DNA from: Enoplosus armatus
Lineage: Eukaryota; Chordata; Actinopteri; Centrarchiformes; Enoplosidae
Length of the DNA stretch: 64,000 bases
NCBI RefSeq assembly: GCF_043641665.1
Contig: NC_092181.1
Location: 4,316,921-4,380,920, forward strand
Reading direction: 5' to 3'
In this document: piece by piece, positions 53,585 through 63,737 of the stretch
How positions within the stretch are numbered: the stretch's first letter is position 1
Layout: each line of letters starts with the position of its first letter
Notes under the pieces: generated by a model
What the model was told of the DNA's origin: nothing
The model's database searches: none
What the model saw: the letters and a program-made list of their open reading frames with translations, nothing else
Made by a program: the position numbers and the translations under genes

Positions 53585-53605
53585 CCCCCCCCCCCCCCCC
53601 CCCCC
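53585..53605. repeat. poly(C)21 run
   Basis: Twenty-one C residues; likely length-unstable and error-prone in sequencing. Confidence 0.9.
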
Positions 53606-56394
53606 GATACAATGGTATCCTTTGAGAACATGAATAGGTGTATAGAAAGTGGAATATACGATTTGCCCCTCAATTCCCAAAGTGTGACTAATACCTTTCA
53701 ACCCTCCTGCTAATTAACTGATGAGGAAAGGTTTCTACCACCCTACTGAATCTGAAGATCTAGGAGACCCAGCCTCTTTTCCCCCCCTAAGGCTTATCTT
53801 CACTCCTGCCTCTCCTTCTCATCTTGGTCTTCAGTCTGCTTTATTCTTTCTCTGGTGTTTCGACCTCTCTTGCCTCCTGTTTGCTTTTTCCAGTGTTGCT
53901 TTCTACTCTCTTCTCTCTCTCTCTTTTCTCCATTACTCTGTTTCCCAAACTTTGCCCTTTCCTCACTGGGCTGTTACAGGTCTCAGGTTTAAAGGCTGAG
54001 CTCTCAGGCAGCAGAGGCATCAGTCGTGGGATTATTCTAGAGAGCCAGGCATCTCGGTGAAACCCATAGCACTTGAAAAAATGCCTTGTGGCTACCGGAG
54101 GCTGTGAAATGAAAGATCTATCGACCAGAGTATAGATGGAGGAGGTATTGTAATGCGAAAGGCTTAGGTGGGTTTATCTGTAGGTGGTGCATTACAGATG
54201 TGGTTCCATGTTTGATTTGATCTAATAGTGCTCCTATTGGGGGGTTTACTTTACCAACTGACAAGTTTGGCACTGCCGAACTCTGTGCTAATTTTGAGGG
54301 GGTGCCTGCATGTGATTTACAGCTGAATATCTTGACTTGGATTCATTTTTATGTCCACATTATGCATCAGTTTTTCTTCTAGGTTAGCCTTAAGTTAAGG
54401 AGCATTGACTCACAGGTTAATGTGCCTGGAGTCCAGCATCTCCAGATTTACATCAGTATATTATTAGGCACACGTGATGCATTTAACTCTTAGGGGTTGA
54501 TTCCATCGACAAACCAGAACTAATAATGGCTTCTCATAGCCAATCTATCACTGTCTCCGGCTTCAACTTTGATTCCTATATCATTTCGTCTGTGCTCTCT
54601 CGGCCGATCTGTGACCTCTCTCGGGGTGACACTTCACAGATGGTAATTTCTCACCAATGGCAAGTCAGTCTAGTGTGCAGATCATGATGCAACACCTAGT
54701 CGATCGATGTCGGCCTATGTCTGGGGTGTCACGTTTTGACACATTCCTGCTGGGTTGCCTGCAGCTCTGGCAGTCTGGCCCAACTGTCCCTCAGATGGAA
54801 AGTGACTTTGCCAGGCTAGACAGAGTGCACAGCCACTCATCTCAAGCAAGGCAGCACTTAAAATTGGACAGTCAACCTTTCTTGGGACAGTTGCGTAATG
54901 TAAAGACTCTCCACTGTAACAAATTTGGCAAGCTCTTATCTTATTTTTTATACTATGAAGTTATTCCATTCATGTGTTACAATAGTAGTAATAATTAGTA
55001 ATAATAGGAATTACTGTATTACATAATATACATAATATTATTACATAATAATCATATATACATAATAATTGGATTATTGGTTGTATTTTCTCCATTAAAA
55101 GGAATATGTCCATGTTCAAAACTCAGCAGAAATGAATTCTTAGGAGCAGATTTCCACAACTGGAAGATAATAAATAATCTAGTGACTTAAAATTCATGAA
55201 GGGATGATTTGCAAGTTCACATAAAGGGCAATTAGCACAATTGAAATGCATCCCGGAAAGAAACCAAGAAATCTCTTACCTCTTATGTCATGCATCCTTC
55301 TTGACAGCCAACTGTCTGCTTCTAGGCCAAGGTCACTGTGGATGTGCCAGCAAATCTCTGGAAGCATAAGGACAGAGAAAAGACAACAGTGTAAGATGTA
55401 GCTCTGACTTAAAATATAGCTCCCTGTGGCTTTTTGAATCCCACACACACACACACACACACACACCTATAAATGAAGAAGCATCTGAGAATGATTCAAT
55501 GGTTTGGGTCAGCTGGAGAGATATGAGATGATTGAGTCGTATATTTTAGAAGAAGATGCGACATCGAAAACATTATATTTCATTGTGATCATTTAGGATG
55601 AACGTTACCAAAAAATTAAAATCTCCTCCATTTTAAATGAGCCCATGAAATTCAAATCATCAGTTCCATTGATTTATTTCACTGTTTTTCCTACAAGGTA
55701 ATTTGTCACAGAAAGGCGAGGTACTAGATAAGAAGCGGGTCCTGGTCTGTGAGGTGATGCTAGCAAGAGAGAAACTCCCCTGGGCTGGATGTTGCTCTCC
55801 TGAATTATTTGTTCTGGGCTCTGTAGTTGTATGCCCAGGTAGCACCGTCATTTGTCACTGTCAACAGCTGGTACCATACATCCCTTTATGGTGGGCCTAT
55901 ATGGAAACTATTGCACATTAGGGAGGGCGCGGAAATTGGAATTGGCTGTCGTTGCTGGTAAAAGCTTTGATTTCTTCGGGGAATAGCCTTTGTTAGCATG
56001 TGGCGTACTTAGCATTCTGTGCTTATGTTGTACATTCCTGCACACTATGTAGTTAATGATAAGAGCTCATAAGCAGGAGGTACACACCTGTGGTCTTCTA
56101 GTTATTACAAGGAGCTGATTGTGTGATGAAGCCGCTATAACCAGAGTGGTCACTGTATTGGATTTCAATGGGCTACAAAAGGCTGGTCATGTTCCCTTGT
56201 GAGAACACACCAGGTGTTATTAAGTTTTTCAAACTCTATTAGGAGAATGTTATTAGGCTCATATTGGCCCCCCACCCCGCCCCATTTAATAGAAAGTTCT
56301 GGGCCTCTCCTCCATTTTCAGTTCCACAAATGCTGCAGTGTAGCACTTAAATAAAAGTGCAGACGACTGCAAACCAAAAACTGCTCTGTTACAT
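53606..56394. other. intergenic, nothing certain
   Basis: A CT-rich stretch at 53760-53960 gives hydrophobic chance frames. An AT-rich patch of TACATAATA repeats lies at 55017-55075. Frame 54657-54998 (113 codons) has no motif. Confidence 0.5.
55442..55466. repeat. (CA)n microsatellite
   Basis: About 12 units. Confidence 0.9.
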
Positions 56395-56645
56395 GGAGCC
56401 TGGTCTCACATAGCCAGACCTACTTGGTTTTCGGAGAGGGGTCAGGCTGAACCCATTCTCATTCTGGGATAGGTTTGTGTTTCTTTAAACCAATCACAAC
56501 CGTCTTGGCTGAGCCCAGAATGCAGCAACGGTGGCCTTGCAAAGATAGCTGAAGGAGAGGAGAAGTCTGACTGAAATAATCAGCCAATGGCAGACTCATA
56601 CCAACAGCCTACTTCCTGTGAGCCAGACTACATGGAGGCAAGAAG
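56395..56645. mobile_element. non-autonomous DNA transposon (MITE-like)
   Basis: Left end GAGCCTGGTCTCACATAGCC and right end GTGAGCCAGACTACATGGAG are imperfect inverse copies. The body contains AAACCAATCACAACCGTCTTGG and CAGCAACGGTGGCCTTGC, strings shared by a common percomorph repeat. No transposase. Confidence 0.5.
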
Positions 56646-57944
56646 GGCCACACACTTTGCACAACTGCAGTGGCTGAACCAGAATAACAATGACCGAAAC
56701 AGCAAAAAAGGAGGATAATTTAGTAAGTCAGCAGTGTGAAAAGAGCAAAAAAAAAAGTACAAAGCCTTGATTTAAAGGGATAAAAGTAATCAACACTCTC
56801 TCCTTGACACCCAAAAGCTTGCTTCTGGCCAGTACTGTAGCAGGGAGAGCTAACTTATTCCCTCAGAGCAGAGCACAATGTTGGAAACAAGAAAAGGGCT
56901 CAGTAATAGCTGAGATCGCTCACTGGTGCCCCAATTATATGGACAGAGCTGTGGCCCCGGGACACAGCTTAATGACCATAATAAGGCTTGTCTGTTCAAA
57001 ATCAGCTTAGAGTGCATCCACGCTGACCTACAGCATCACTCCAGCCTTAGTTCAATTTAAACAGGCAGCATGAGAAGGAGCAGGGTGTTTTGGGGATGGG
57101 TGGGGGGACAAGTTAGAGACTGGGTGCCGTCCTGACTGTGTTTCCCAGGCAGATGGACCACCACCCCTTTAGTCCTCCTCATTTCACCTCATAGCCTTGA
57201 CGAGGATCAATTTGGACTTGAGCATTTCTTGCAACTGCGGCTGCTCTTTAATTAAGTATGGCTGAGCGCTCTGTGATTAATGGCAGGTATTTAGCTGGGA
57301 GACTGGTCAATAAACGCACTGGTCCAGGAACTTAATACCAGGCTATATGCCAAAGGGGAGACAGGCTTTGTCCAGGCGGCAGCGCCACCCATATCAGAGG
57401 GGGTTCACAGCAGGGAGCAAAAAGGCAGAGCAAAAACTTTGTTTGTGTGTGAAATGAAAACAAAATAAATACTGCACAACACAAGATAACCTGGTAGATC
57501 CAGTCCTTTATTGTGAGCCCTATCCAGGAGATGAACCCATGATTTTAAGGTGTATACTCACAAATCATATATCATGCAAGCCCCATTCTATTCTGTATGC
57601 ATTCCCGCTGCTTTCCCTGCTGATGATTTAGCGCCTCTGATATCCCTGAAAGCTGAAAGCTCCTCAGCTGCATCAGAACATGACAACCGCGCCATGTAAT
57701 CCTGTAATCTTCTTATCAACACAATTACCACAACACAAACACACAAACTAACAATGGCAGGAGAGTGCTGCAAAATGATAAAGGTTTCCACTGCAAGGTC
57801 ACAGGGCTGTGTCTATGTTCACCCTACAGGGCGGATGTTAATCATAGTGGAGTATTTACTCACCTGATGGCTGTGTAGATATAATATTGCATAATATATA
57901 TGTAATGTTGTTCATGTTTATGGTGTGTGTGTGTGTGTGTGTTC
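56646..57944. other. upstream flank of adra2c
   Basis: Includes a non-repetitive block 57170-57380 with TTTAATTAAG and GATTAATGG cores that could be a regulatory element; not tested. No coding exon recognised. Confidence 0.35.
57922..57942. repeat. (GT)n microsatellite before the adra2c CpG region
   Basis: About ten GT units at the upstream edge of the CpG-rich region. Confidence 0.85.
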
Positions 57945-58560
57945 GCCTGCTTGTACCCTCGAGGCTGGCTGTTACAACACTGACCTCCAGTGTGCGCACA
58001 GAAGGACAGTCCTCCTCGGTGCGGGACTGTCAGTCTGTGCGTCTTGACAGCAATGTGACCTCCCCCGACCAGCTCCTGCTGACTGCATCTATTCAAACGG
58101 GCGCGAGCGCGCTCTTAATGCTGAAATAGACCTTCAAAAGAGTCAAATCAGGCGCGAGACTGACAGATCAGCTGTTCGACGTGTGACCGTCAGCCGGTTC
58201 GCACCGACATTGGAGACAAGCAGGACACACGTTTAACAAGCGCTCCTCCAGCAGGAGCCGACACCGATCTCATGAAATAATCCCACAGAAATGATCAATT
58301 ATACAACATTTTAATACAACATCTTGTTTATTTCACCGTTTTCATCTCCTCTCCTCCAATAATCGCTCCTATCTCTCCTCCGCGGCGGAGCTAGAAAAAA
58401 AAAAAAAGACACGTGGTTGTTAGAAACCTCTCTCAGGACACAGCGGGGAGGCGGAGGTGGAGAGATGCGGGCGCAGTCGGGATGGGAGAGGACGCGTTGA
58501 GGAGGGAGCCCGCTCTCTAACCATGGACATTCAGCCCGCACATTTTTGGAATAAGGACTT
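57945..58560 (+). promoter_or_regulatory. CpG-rich probable adra2c promoter region
   Basis: CpG dinucleotides cluster here (for example GGGCGCGAGCGCGC near 58100, CCGCGGCGG near 58380, GATGCGGGCGCAG near 58464), in sharp contrast to the CpG-poor desert upstream. A CACGTG E-box is at 58410-58415 and a GGGGAGGCGGAGG stretch near 58445. No convincing TATA box is seen, as is common for CpG-type promoters. The assignment rests on composition and position just before the receptor start; the transcription start was not determined. Confidence 0.5.
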
Positions 58561-58675
58561 AAAAGACTTCTGCTGTTCCCTCTCTCTCCCTCTTGTCTGC
58601 CTCTCCCTGTCTCTCTCTCGCTCTGTCTCCACCAAAGGACAGACTTGCGTGCAGGATGAGGAAGATCGCAGGTGA
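58523..58675 (+). other. upstream ORF in the presumed adra2c leader
   Basis: An ATG in strong context (A at -3, G at +4) opens a 50-codon frame ending at TGA 58673-58675, 125 nt before the receptor start. The peptide is Ser/Leu-rich because it crosses a CT-rich tract and resembles no family I know. If the leader contains this ATG, most scanning ribosomes should use it, so it could restrain receptor translation. Related adrenergic receptor mRNAs (ADRB2) carry a regulatory uORF; function here is inference. Confidence 0.4.
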
Positions 58676-58753
58676 GGAAAGAAGAAAAATGCCATTTGCT
58701 GTAGATTTCTGTAGTGAAATATGTGCTGAAGTCCTAATGGGATATTTCTACAG
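58672..58753 (+). other. possible short intron in the adra2c 5' leader
   Basis: A good donor (GCAG/GTGAGG at 58671/58672) and an acceptor-like TTTCTACAG ending at 58753 bound 82 nt, a usual size for small teleost introns. Splicing would extend the uORF by a few codons to a stop at 58770-58772 and would not alter the receptor. The pyrimidine tract is weak and there is no transcript evidence. Confidence 0.25.
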
Positions 58754-58800
58754 ATTATTTCCACACATTTGAATTTTTTAAAAGTCACAAAAGACTCAAA

Positions 58801-60153
58801 ATGGATTTCTTTAATAGCTCCAGCCTGGAGGTTGGGATAGAGGCAGAAAACATTTCCTCTAATTCCACCTCTCAGAGCCAGTACACCCAGCTCGCTATAT
58901 GGGGTCTGGCTGGACTTGTCAGCTTTCTGATCTTGTTTACAATAGTTGGGAACGTCTTGGTCGTTATTGCCGTTTTGACGAGCAGAGCTCTGAAACCACC
59001 CCAGAATCTTTTTCTCGTCTCCCTTGCCAGTGCGGACATACTGGTGGCCACCCTGGTCATGCCCTTTTCTCTGGCAAATGAACTCATGGGCTACTGGTTT
59101 TTTGGCAGAATTTGGTGTGACATCTACCTGGCTCTGGACGTTTTATTCTGCACCTCTTCTATTGTTCACCTGTGCGCTATTAGTTTGGACAGGTACTGGT
59201 CAGTGACGCAGGCAGTAGAGTATAACTTAAAGAGAACGCCTAAAAGAGTTAAAGGGATGATTGTGGTGGTGTGGTTGATCTCAGCTGTCATCTCCTTCCC
59301 ACCGCTGATATCAATGGACAGGAGCAGCAGTGAGGACAGTCCCCAGTGCATCCTGAATGATGAGACCTGGTACATCCTCTACTCCAGTATTGGCTCATTC
59401 TTTGCCCCCTGTGTCATCATGATCCTGGTCTATATTCAGATCTACCAAGTGGCAAAGACCAGGACCAGAACAATGTCAGAGAAGAAGAGGGATGTGGACT
59501 CGCCACATGAGAATGGGATGGACCAAGCAGAACCGGGCAGAGGAGGGTCATTAAAGTCCGACAGGGGCGGGAGCATGAAAGACCAGGAACGTGAGAACGG
59601 CCACTGCCAAGAGCAGGTAGTTCGATCCACTCTACCCAACGAGCCGAAACATCCACCGACAGACCACGACGACGACTTTGACGATAGCAGCTCGTCAGAC
59701 GAGAAACCTAAAAAAAGTTCCAGTTCCTCCAAACATCACCACGATGACAGAAAAGACAGGAAGTCCAGCCGGAAAAGCAGCTCCGCCTCTAAATACTCCA
59801 GCAGGAAGTCACGGGCCAGTTCCAAGTCTATGGAGCTCTTCTCATCTCGCCGTAAACGCCGGAGCACCGTCAATCGGAAGAAGGTCTCCGCTGCTCGGGA
59901 GAAGCGCTTCACCTTCGTCCTCGCCGTCGTCATGGGCGTTTTCGTCGTGTGCTGGTTCCCGTTCTTCTTCTCCTACAGCCTGTACGGAATCTGTCGGGAG
60001 CCGTGCAAGATCCCAGACACGCTGTTCAAGTTCTTTTTCTGGATTGGCTACTGTAACAGCTCGCTGAACCCCGTCATCTACACCATCTTCAACCAGGATT
60101 TTCGCAGAGCCTTCAAGAAGATCCTCTGTAAGTCATGGAAACGCTCTTTCTGA
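58801..60153 (+). CDS. adra2c: alpha-2C adrenergic receptor, intronless class A GPCR
   Basis: Plasma-membrane receptor for noradrenaline and adrenaline; the family couples to Gi/o, lowers cAMP and acts as a presynaptic autoreceptor. The 450-residue frame is complete. Seen: sequons at N5, N17 and N21; seven membrane segments near 32-57, 68-93, 104-126, 149-170, 190-214, 371-395 and 406-428; N51 (1.50), D79 (2.50), amine-binding D113 (3.32), DRY 130-132, disulfide pair C106-C183, catechol serines S195 and S199, CWFP 384-387, NPVIY 423-427, tail C443. Subtype 2C rather than 2A/2B/2D is indicated by ENGHC 265-269, [11 protein letters not shown] 337-347 and [10 protein letters not shown] 391-400, all close to human ADRA2C. 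Intracellular loop 3 (about 217-366) is long and Ser/Asp/His/Lys-rich. Start chosen because an in-frame stop lies at 58735-58737 with no ATG between, and the context is strong (A at -3, G at +4). Lack of introns is normal for this subfamily. Length is near the human 462. Confidence 0.97.
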   Translation: MDFFNSSSLEVGIEAENISSNSTSQSQYTQLAIWGLAGLVSFLILFTIVGNVLVVIAVLTSRALKPPQNLFLVSLASADILVATLVMPFSLANELMGYWFFGRIWCDIYLALDVLFCTSSIVHLCAISLDRYWSVTQAVEYNLKRTPKRVKGMIVVVWLISAVISFPPLISMDRSSSEDSPQCILNDETWYILYSSIGSFFAPCVIMILVYIQIYQVAKTRTRTMSEKKRDVDSPHENGMDQAEPGRGGSLKSDRGGSMKDQERENGHCQEQVVRSTLPNEPKHPPTDHDDDFDDSSSSDEKPKKSSSSSKHHHDDRKDRKSSRKSSSASKYSSRKSRASSKSMELFSSRRKRRSTVNRKKVSAAREKRFTFVLAVVMGVFVVCWFPFFFSYSLYGICREPCKIPDTLFKFFFWIGYCNSSLNPVIYTIFNQDFRRAFKKILCKSWKRSF

Positions 60154-60469
60154 ATGGTCCCTGCATAGATGGGGTTGTAATAGACATTTTACCCCACAGA
60201 CACACGTTTTAACTGTAAGGATAAAGTGCTGGCCTGGGGGGGGGGTGGGTGCTTTCACACCTTTACTTTCAGGGATTGCACTAGAAAAGGGACGCTTAAC
60301 AGATCAAAGGATTGAACTAAGGTGCAGAAAGGGGGTTCAAAATAAGCTCTTTGATAATATTCAGAGGAGGCTTTCATTAAACGCCATTCTGGCTGCTTTT
60401 GGACTCTAGTGTGCCGCCCCCCCCCCCCCCTCCTCAGTGACTTTTCTCCCTTCATTTGAATACAATAAA
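60154..60469 (+). other. probable adra2c 3' UTR with proximal polyadenylation signal
   Basis: Non-coding sequence after the TGA stop. It contains a G-run at 60236-60245, a C-run at 60417-60430 and AATAAA at 60464-60469. The signal position is compatible with a short 3' UTR of about 0.33 kb. The actual 3' end is not known from sequence alone. Confidence 0.4.
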
Positions 60470-61056
60470 CTGACTCATAACAGTTACTGTGATGCATGCA
60501 CGCCACAGTGGCTAAACTTGCATGAACTGCACAGGAGGCGAAGGGTTTACAGAGACACTTGATTCATAATGTGACCTCATTCACTGAATATAATGCGAAG
60601 GCCTTGACAATCTCCATACAGCCGCTGTTTGTGACGTTAAGACAGTGATATCGATCTGCTCTCTCTCTGTCTCTTACTCCGTTTTTCTCTACCTTTCTAT
60701 TATGTCACTCTCTCAACATGAGGACCAATGGGACGAAGGGGCTCTTTGCTTACTGTTTCAGTAGCAAAACTGTTTCACTAAAAACAAACAAAAAAGACTT
60801 AAAATCTACAAAGTCATGTTTCTGCTTTAGTGTTCTGTGTGGGGCTCAGAAGTGTGTAAACTGGGAAACTCTTTTTCAGGACGTGTGTTTTTTGTGAACT
60901 TGTACATGTGGCTCGGACTCTGTCTGGATACGGTGGTTTGTACAGTTGACAGGCTTCACGGGCAATTTCCTCTCCCAGGCATGTGTTTGCACCTTCCTCT
61001 GAGAAAATAGATGGAATGCACTGCTGTGGCAGATGGGCACCCCCTGACGCTTTCAC

Positions 61057-61084
61057 TGTGTGTGTGTGTGTGTGTGTGTGTGTG
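61057..61084. repeat. (GT)n microsatellite
   Basis: About 14 units, about 0.9 kb after adra2c. Confidence 0.9.
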
Positions 61085-61183
61085 ATACAGAAAGAAAGGA
61101 TAAAGTGTATAACATGGAATTGTGTTGTGATGAAGTGAGCCGGAGAGTACTGCATCTTATCCCAACTGCCAGTTAGCGATTGT

Positions 61184-61205
61184 CTGTGTGTGTGTGTGTG
61201 TGTGT

Positions 61206-61239
<34 letters not shown>
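61184..61239. repeat. (GT)n microsatellite, one interruption
   Basis: About 28 units with one CT interruption near 61209. Confidence 0.9.
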
Positions 61240-61241
<2 letters not shown>

Positions 61242-61418
61242 GCCTGCTTTCTCAAATGGCCTGATTGTTTCTGGTCAAGAGTGTTTCTATTCTCCTCCAA
61301 TGCTATTTTCTGTCACGTCTTTTCTCTCCCTTACAGCCACAAATAGCACTTAGCCACAGTAAAAACCAAACACCTTATCACTCTGTTTTAATGTCTGCTG
61401 CTCACACACACATATACG

Positions 61419-61419
<1 letters not shown>

Positions 61420-61450
<31 letters not shown>
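61420..61450. repeat. (CA)n microsatellite
   Basis: About 15 units. Confidence 0.9.
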
Positions 61451-61451
<1 letters not shown>

Positions 61452-61738
61452 TATTATACACAAAGACATAAAAATGACTTATACAGACAGTATTTTCATC
61501 TTTACATTTCAAGCATTTATAGCCAGAAGGGCTAATGCTTTTTCATCTTGTGTAAATAATTGAAAGAGAGTACAGTATTATTGTGTGGTGCCTCATAATC
61601 ACACATGTATCAATATGATCGAAATATATTGTTTGTATAATGAACAACTCTGAAAGATTTCCATGTTACACCAACCTCTATCCTTTTCTAATAGAACAAG
61701 TGTTTACTTCTCTGCTTTGAGCACACTCCAAAAGATCA

Positions 61739-61744
61739 AATAAA
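61739..61744 (+). terminator. alternative distal AATAAA polyadenylation signal
   Basis: AATAAA about 1.6 kb after the adra2c stop. Use would give a long 3' UTR containing three CA/GT microsatellites. It could equally be a chance hexamer in AT-rich DNA. Confidence 0.2.
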
Positions 61745-62240
61745 GAGATTACTTCAACTGTCATTTGAAGATTGCAAGAGTGCATGACTGCATCCTTCAT
61801 TTCTGTTAATATTTGTATTTTTTTTTTTATTGTTGTGCCACTGTTGTTTATTTATTACACAAATGCTGTCACTGGTGTGACCATATGACTAATGCTCTTT
61901 GGATCATTAGTGTGCAGTCGCTTCAAGGTAGCCTGTCGTTCAGGCTTGAGAGCTTCAGTGAAGAATAATCCACATTCAAAGAATGTGATAAAAATGGAAA
62001 TTATATCAACAACATTCATCATCAAAATTCTAGGTCAGGTCAGTGATTTGTAATGAATCAAGACTTTAAATGTTGCTGAATGCACATCTGGTAGTCGGTG
62101 CTAAGTTTATCAAAACTGCAACGCTTCGTTCATAGATGTTTGTCAGGCTTGAAATTCACATATGTAAACAACAACTTCTTTATATTGGCACCAAAGCCTG
62201 CAACAACCAATCACAACAGTAGCCATGAGACAGTTACGCC

Positions 62241-62345
62241 AGTGATTCCCAATTAGGGGTACTTGTACTCCATGGGGTACTTGTGCAGTTGGCAGGTGGT
62301 TCAGCACATGGAGAGATTGTGGAGCAGCTAAGCTAATTAGAAGTT
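62241..62345 (+). repeat. hAT-like repeat edge
   Basis: CAGTGATTCCCAATTAGGGG is close to the CAGTGGTTCCCAA type of hAT terminal repeat, followed by a tandem GGGTACTTGT motif. The right end and an 8-bp target duplication were not seen. Confidence 0.35.
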
Positions 62346-63462
62346 ATGATTTGGTGAAAATCTCTTGTATATCACTAAAATCACTTACTTTGCATTCCCC
62401 ATCAGGTGTTTGCATATTGTATTTTATCTTCACATGTATTTTTTATCTCATTTTAGGGATCCTTTTTAAAGGTATTTGTGAAATTAGTAATCTTTGGTTG
62501 CTTGTTGCAGCCTGTGGTTATAAAAATGTTGTTTCTGATTAATGTCCATGACCAAAACGTTGCAGTTTCAATACACTCCGTGCTGGCAGTGTGAAGGACT
62601 AACACACTTGTGCGCACACAATTTTGAACTTGAAGGTGAGAATCTTTTGTAAATGAGGCTCAAAACAGAAAATACTCGGATAACACTGCTAAGCTGCCTC
62701 CTCGACAGGCTGAACAGACAAAAAGAGACATTACAGTATACACACTAATGTGATCAAAGTCAGACTCAAAAGCCCTCTGAGGCTTACGTAGGATCGCTTG
62801 TGTGATTCTTGCTCTCCTTGCACATTTATTTCACACGGCACAAAAGTGCTCAGAAATGCTTGTATTATCTGTCCAGAGTTTGATTTAGTTCATCAAAGAT
62901 CTACGCTGTTATTTGAATGACGCAGCAGAAACAATTTTTCTCCTGTTCAGAGACAGCTCGGGCTCTCCCACTGTCTGAGACCCTGCAGCCAATCGTGGGT
63001 GTAAACTATATCTTTTCTGCTAGTGCATCAGCAGTTGTAACTGTTTGGTGTACTGAACACACTAAATCTGTACACTGTGTAGTACCCAGGAGTGCTTCCA
63101 CAGGTGGTTAGGAACAGACTGTGTGGTCGTGTCTAATTAAATCACACACCCCAGTTTCACTTTAGTTCATCATGCGACCTCTACACCTGTGTATTTCTAG
63201 GGAACATCAATAAAAGTTACTGGAGAACTGATACAATGCAGAAAATCTTTCCATCCTCCTGAAATGAAAGTTGTTTCTGTGTTCAGTCGCAAGAGCTCCG
63301 GTCGAGAGGTCAGCTGCCTCAGCTTTTACTGATGTGGTGTCTGTGTAACTGTGCATTAATGTGTGTGTGTGCTGGAAAACACTACTCACCAGAGACCCTC
63401 CAATCCAATCAGAGGTCAGATTTGGGTGAGAGTTTACCAGGAAGCCAGGATCATTTATAAGT

Positions 63463-63469
63463 TATAAAA
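63463..63469 (+). promoter_or_regulatory. TATA-box-like element before a small ORF
   Basis: TATAAAA lies 71 nt before an ATG at 63540, followed by a C/T-rich stretch in which an initiation site about 30 nt downstream (near 63493) would fit. The arrangement resembles a compact peptide-gene promoter, but TATAAAA is common by chance in DNA of this composition. Confidence 0.25.
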
Positions 63470-63539
63470 CCAGCCCTCCTCTCTCTTCCTGCCTCATGCT
63501 TATTTATTTATCCCCTGAAAGCTGACTGGAGTCGCCTCC

Positions 63540-63737
63540 ATGACCAAGCAGAATGGATTCTGTCATTGTGCCCTTCCCTCATCAAAGCGTTTATGGCTTG
63601 CTGTGTCAGCGGGTCACATCCTCGTGCTGGTGGTTTGCTCCTGTGCTTCAGATCTGAAGCAAAACCTCTCAAATGATCCTGAAAAATGCACAGATGGAGA
63701 TGGACTCTGCACTTTCTTACCTTATGACCCCTTTTAA
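63540..63737 (+). CDS. candidate small secreted peptide (hypothetical, unverified)
   Basis: A 65-codon ATG-to-TAA frame not recognised as any known family. Residues 1-17 are polar and basic (ending SSKR), 18-36 form a hydrophobic stretch, and S34-C35-A36 fits a signal-peptidase site. The remaining 29 residues are acidic with one sequon (N42) and two cysteines (C50, C57) that could close a small loop. A TATA-like box lies 71 nt upstream. Against it: short length, a pyrimidine at -3 of the ATG, a short upstream ATG near 63495, no homologue recognised and no poly(A) signal identified before the window end. It may be a chance frame, or a first exon continuing elsewhere. Confidence 0.15.
   Translation: MTKQNGFCHCALPSSKRLWLAVSAGHILVLVVCSCASDLKQNLSNDPEKCTDGDGLCTFLPYDPF

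Larger units (their letters stand above)
60470..63462. other. downstream flank of adra2c
   Basis: Three CA/GT microsatellites, a T-run at 61818-61829, the distal AATAAA and the hAT-like edge. No coding exon recognised. Confidence 0.5.

Noticed and set aside
59678..60067. 129-codon frame overlapping adra2c in another phase, plus minus-strand frames at 59417-59732
   Set aside because: Shadows of the GC-rich receptor coding sequence; the receptor frame is fully conserved in motif.
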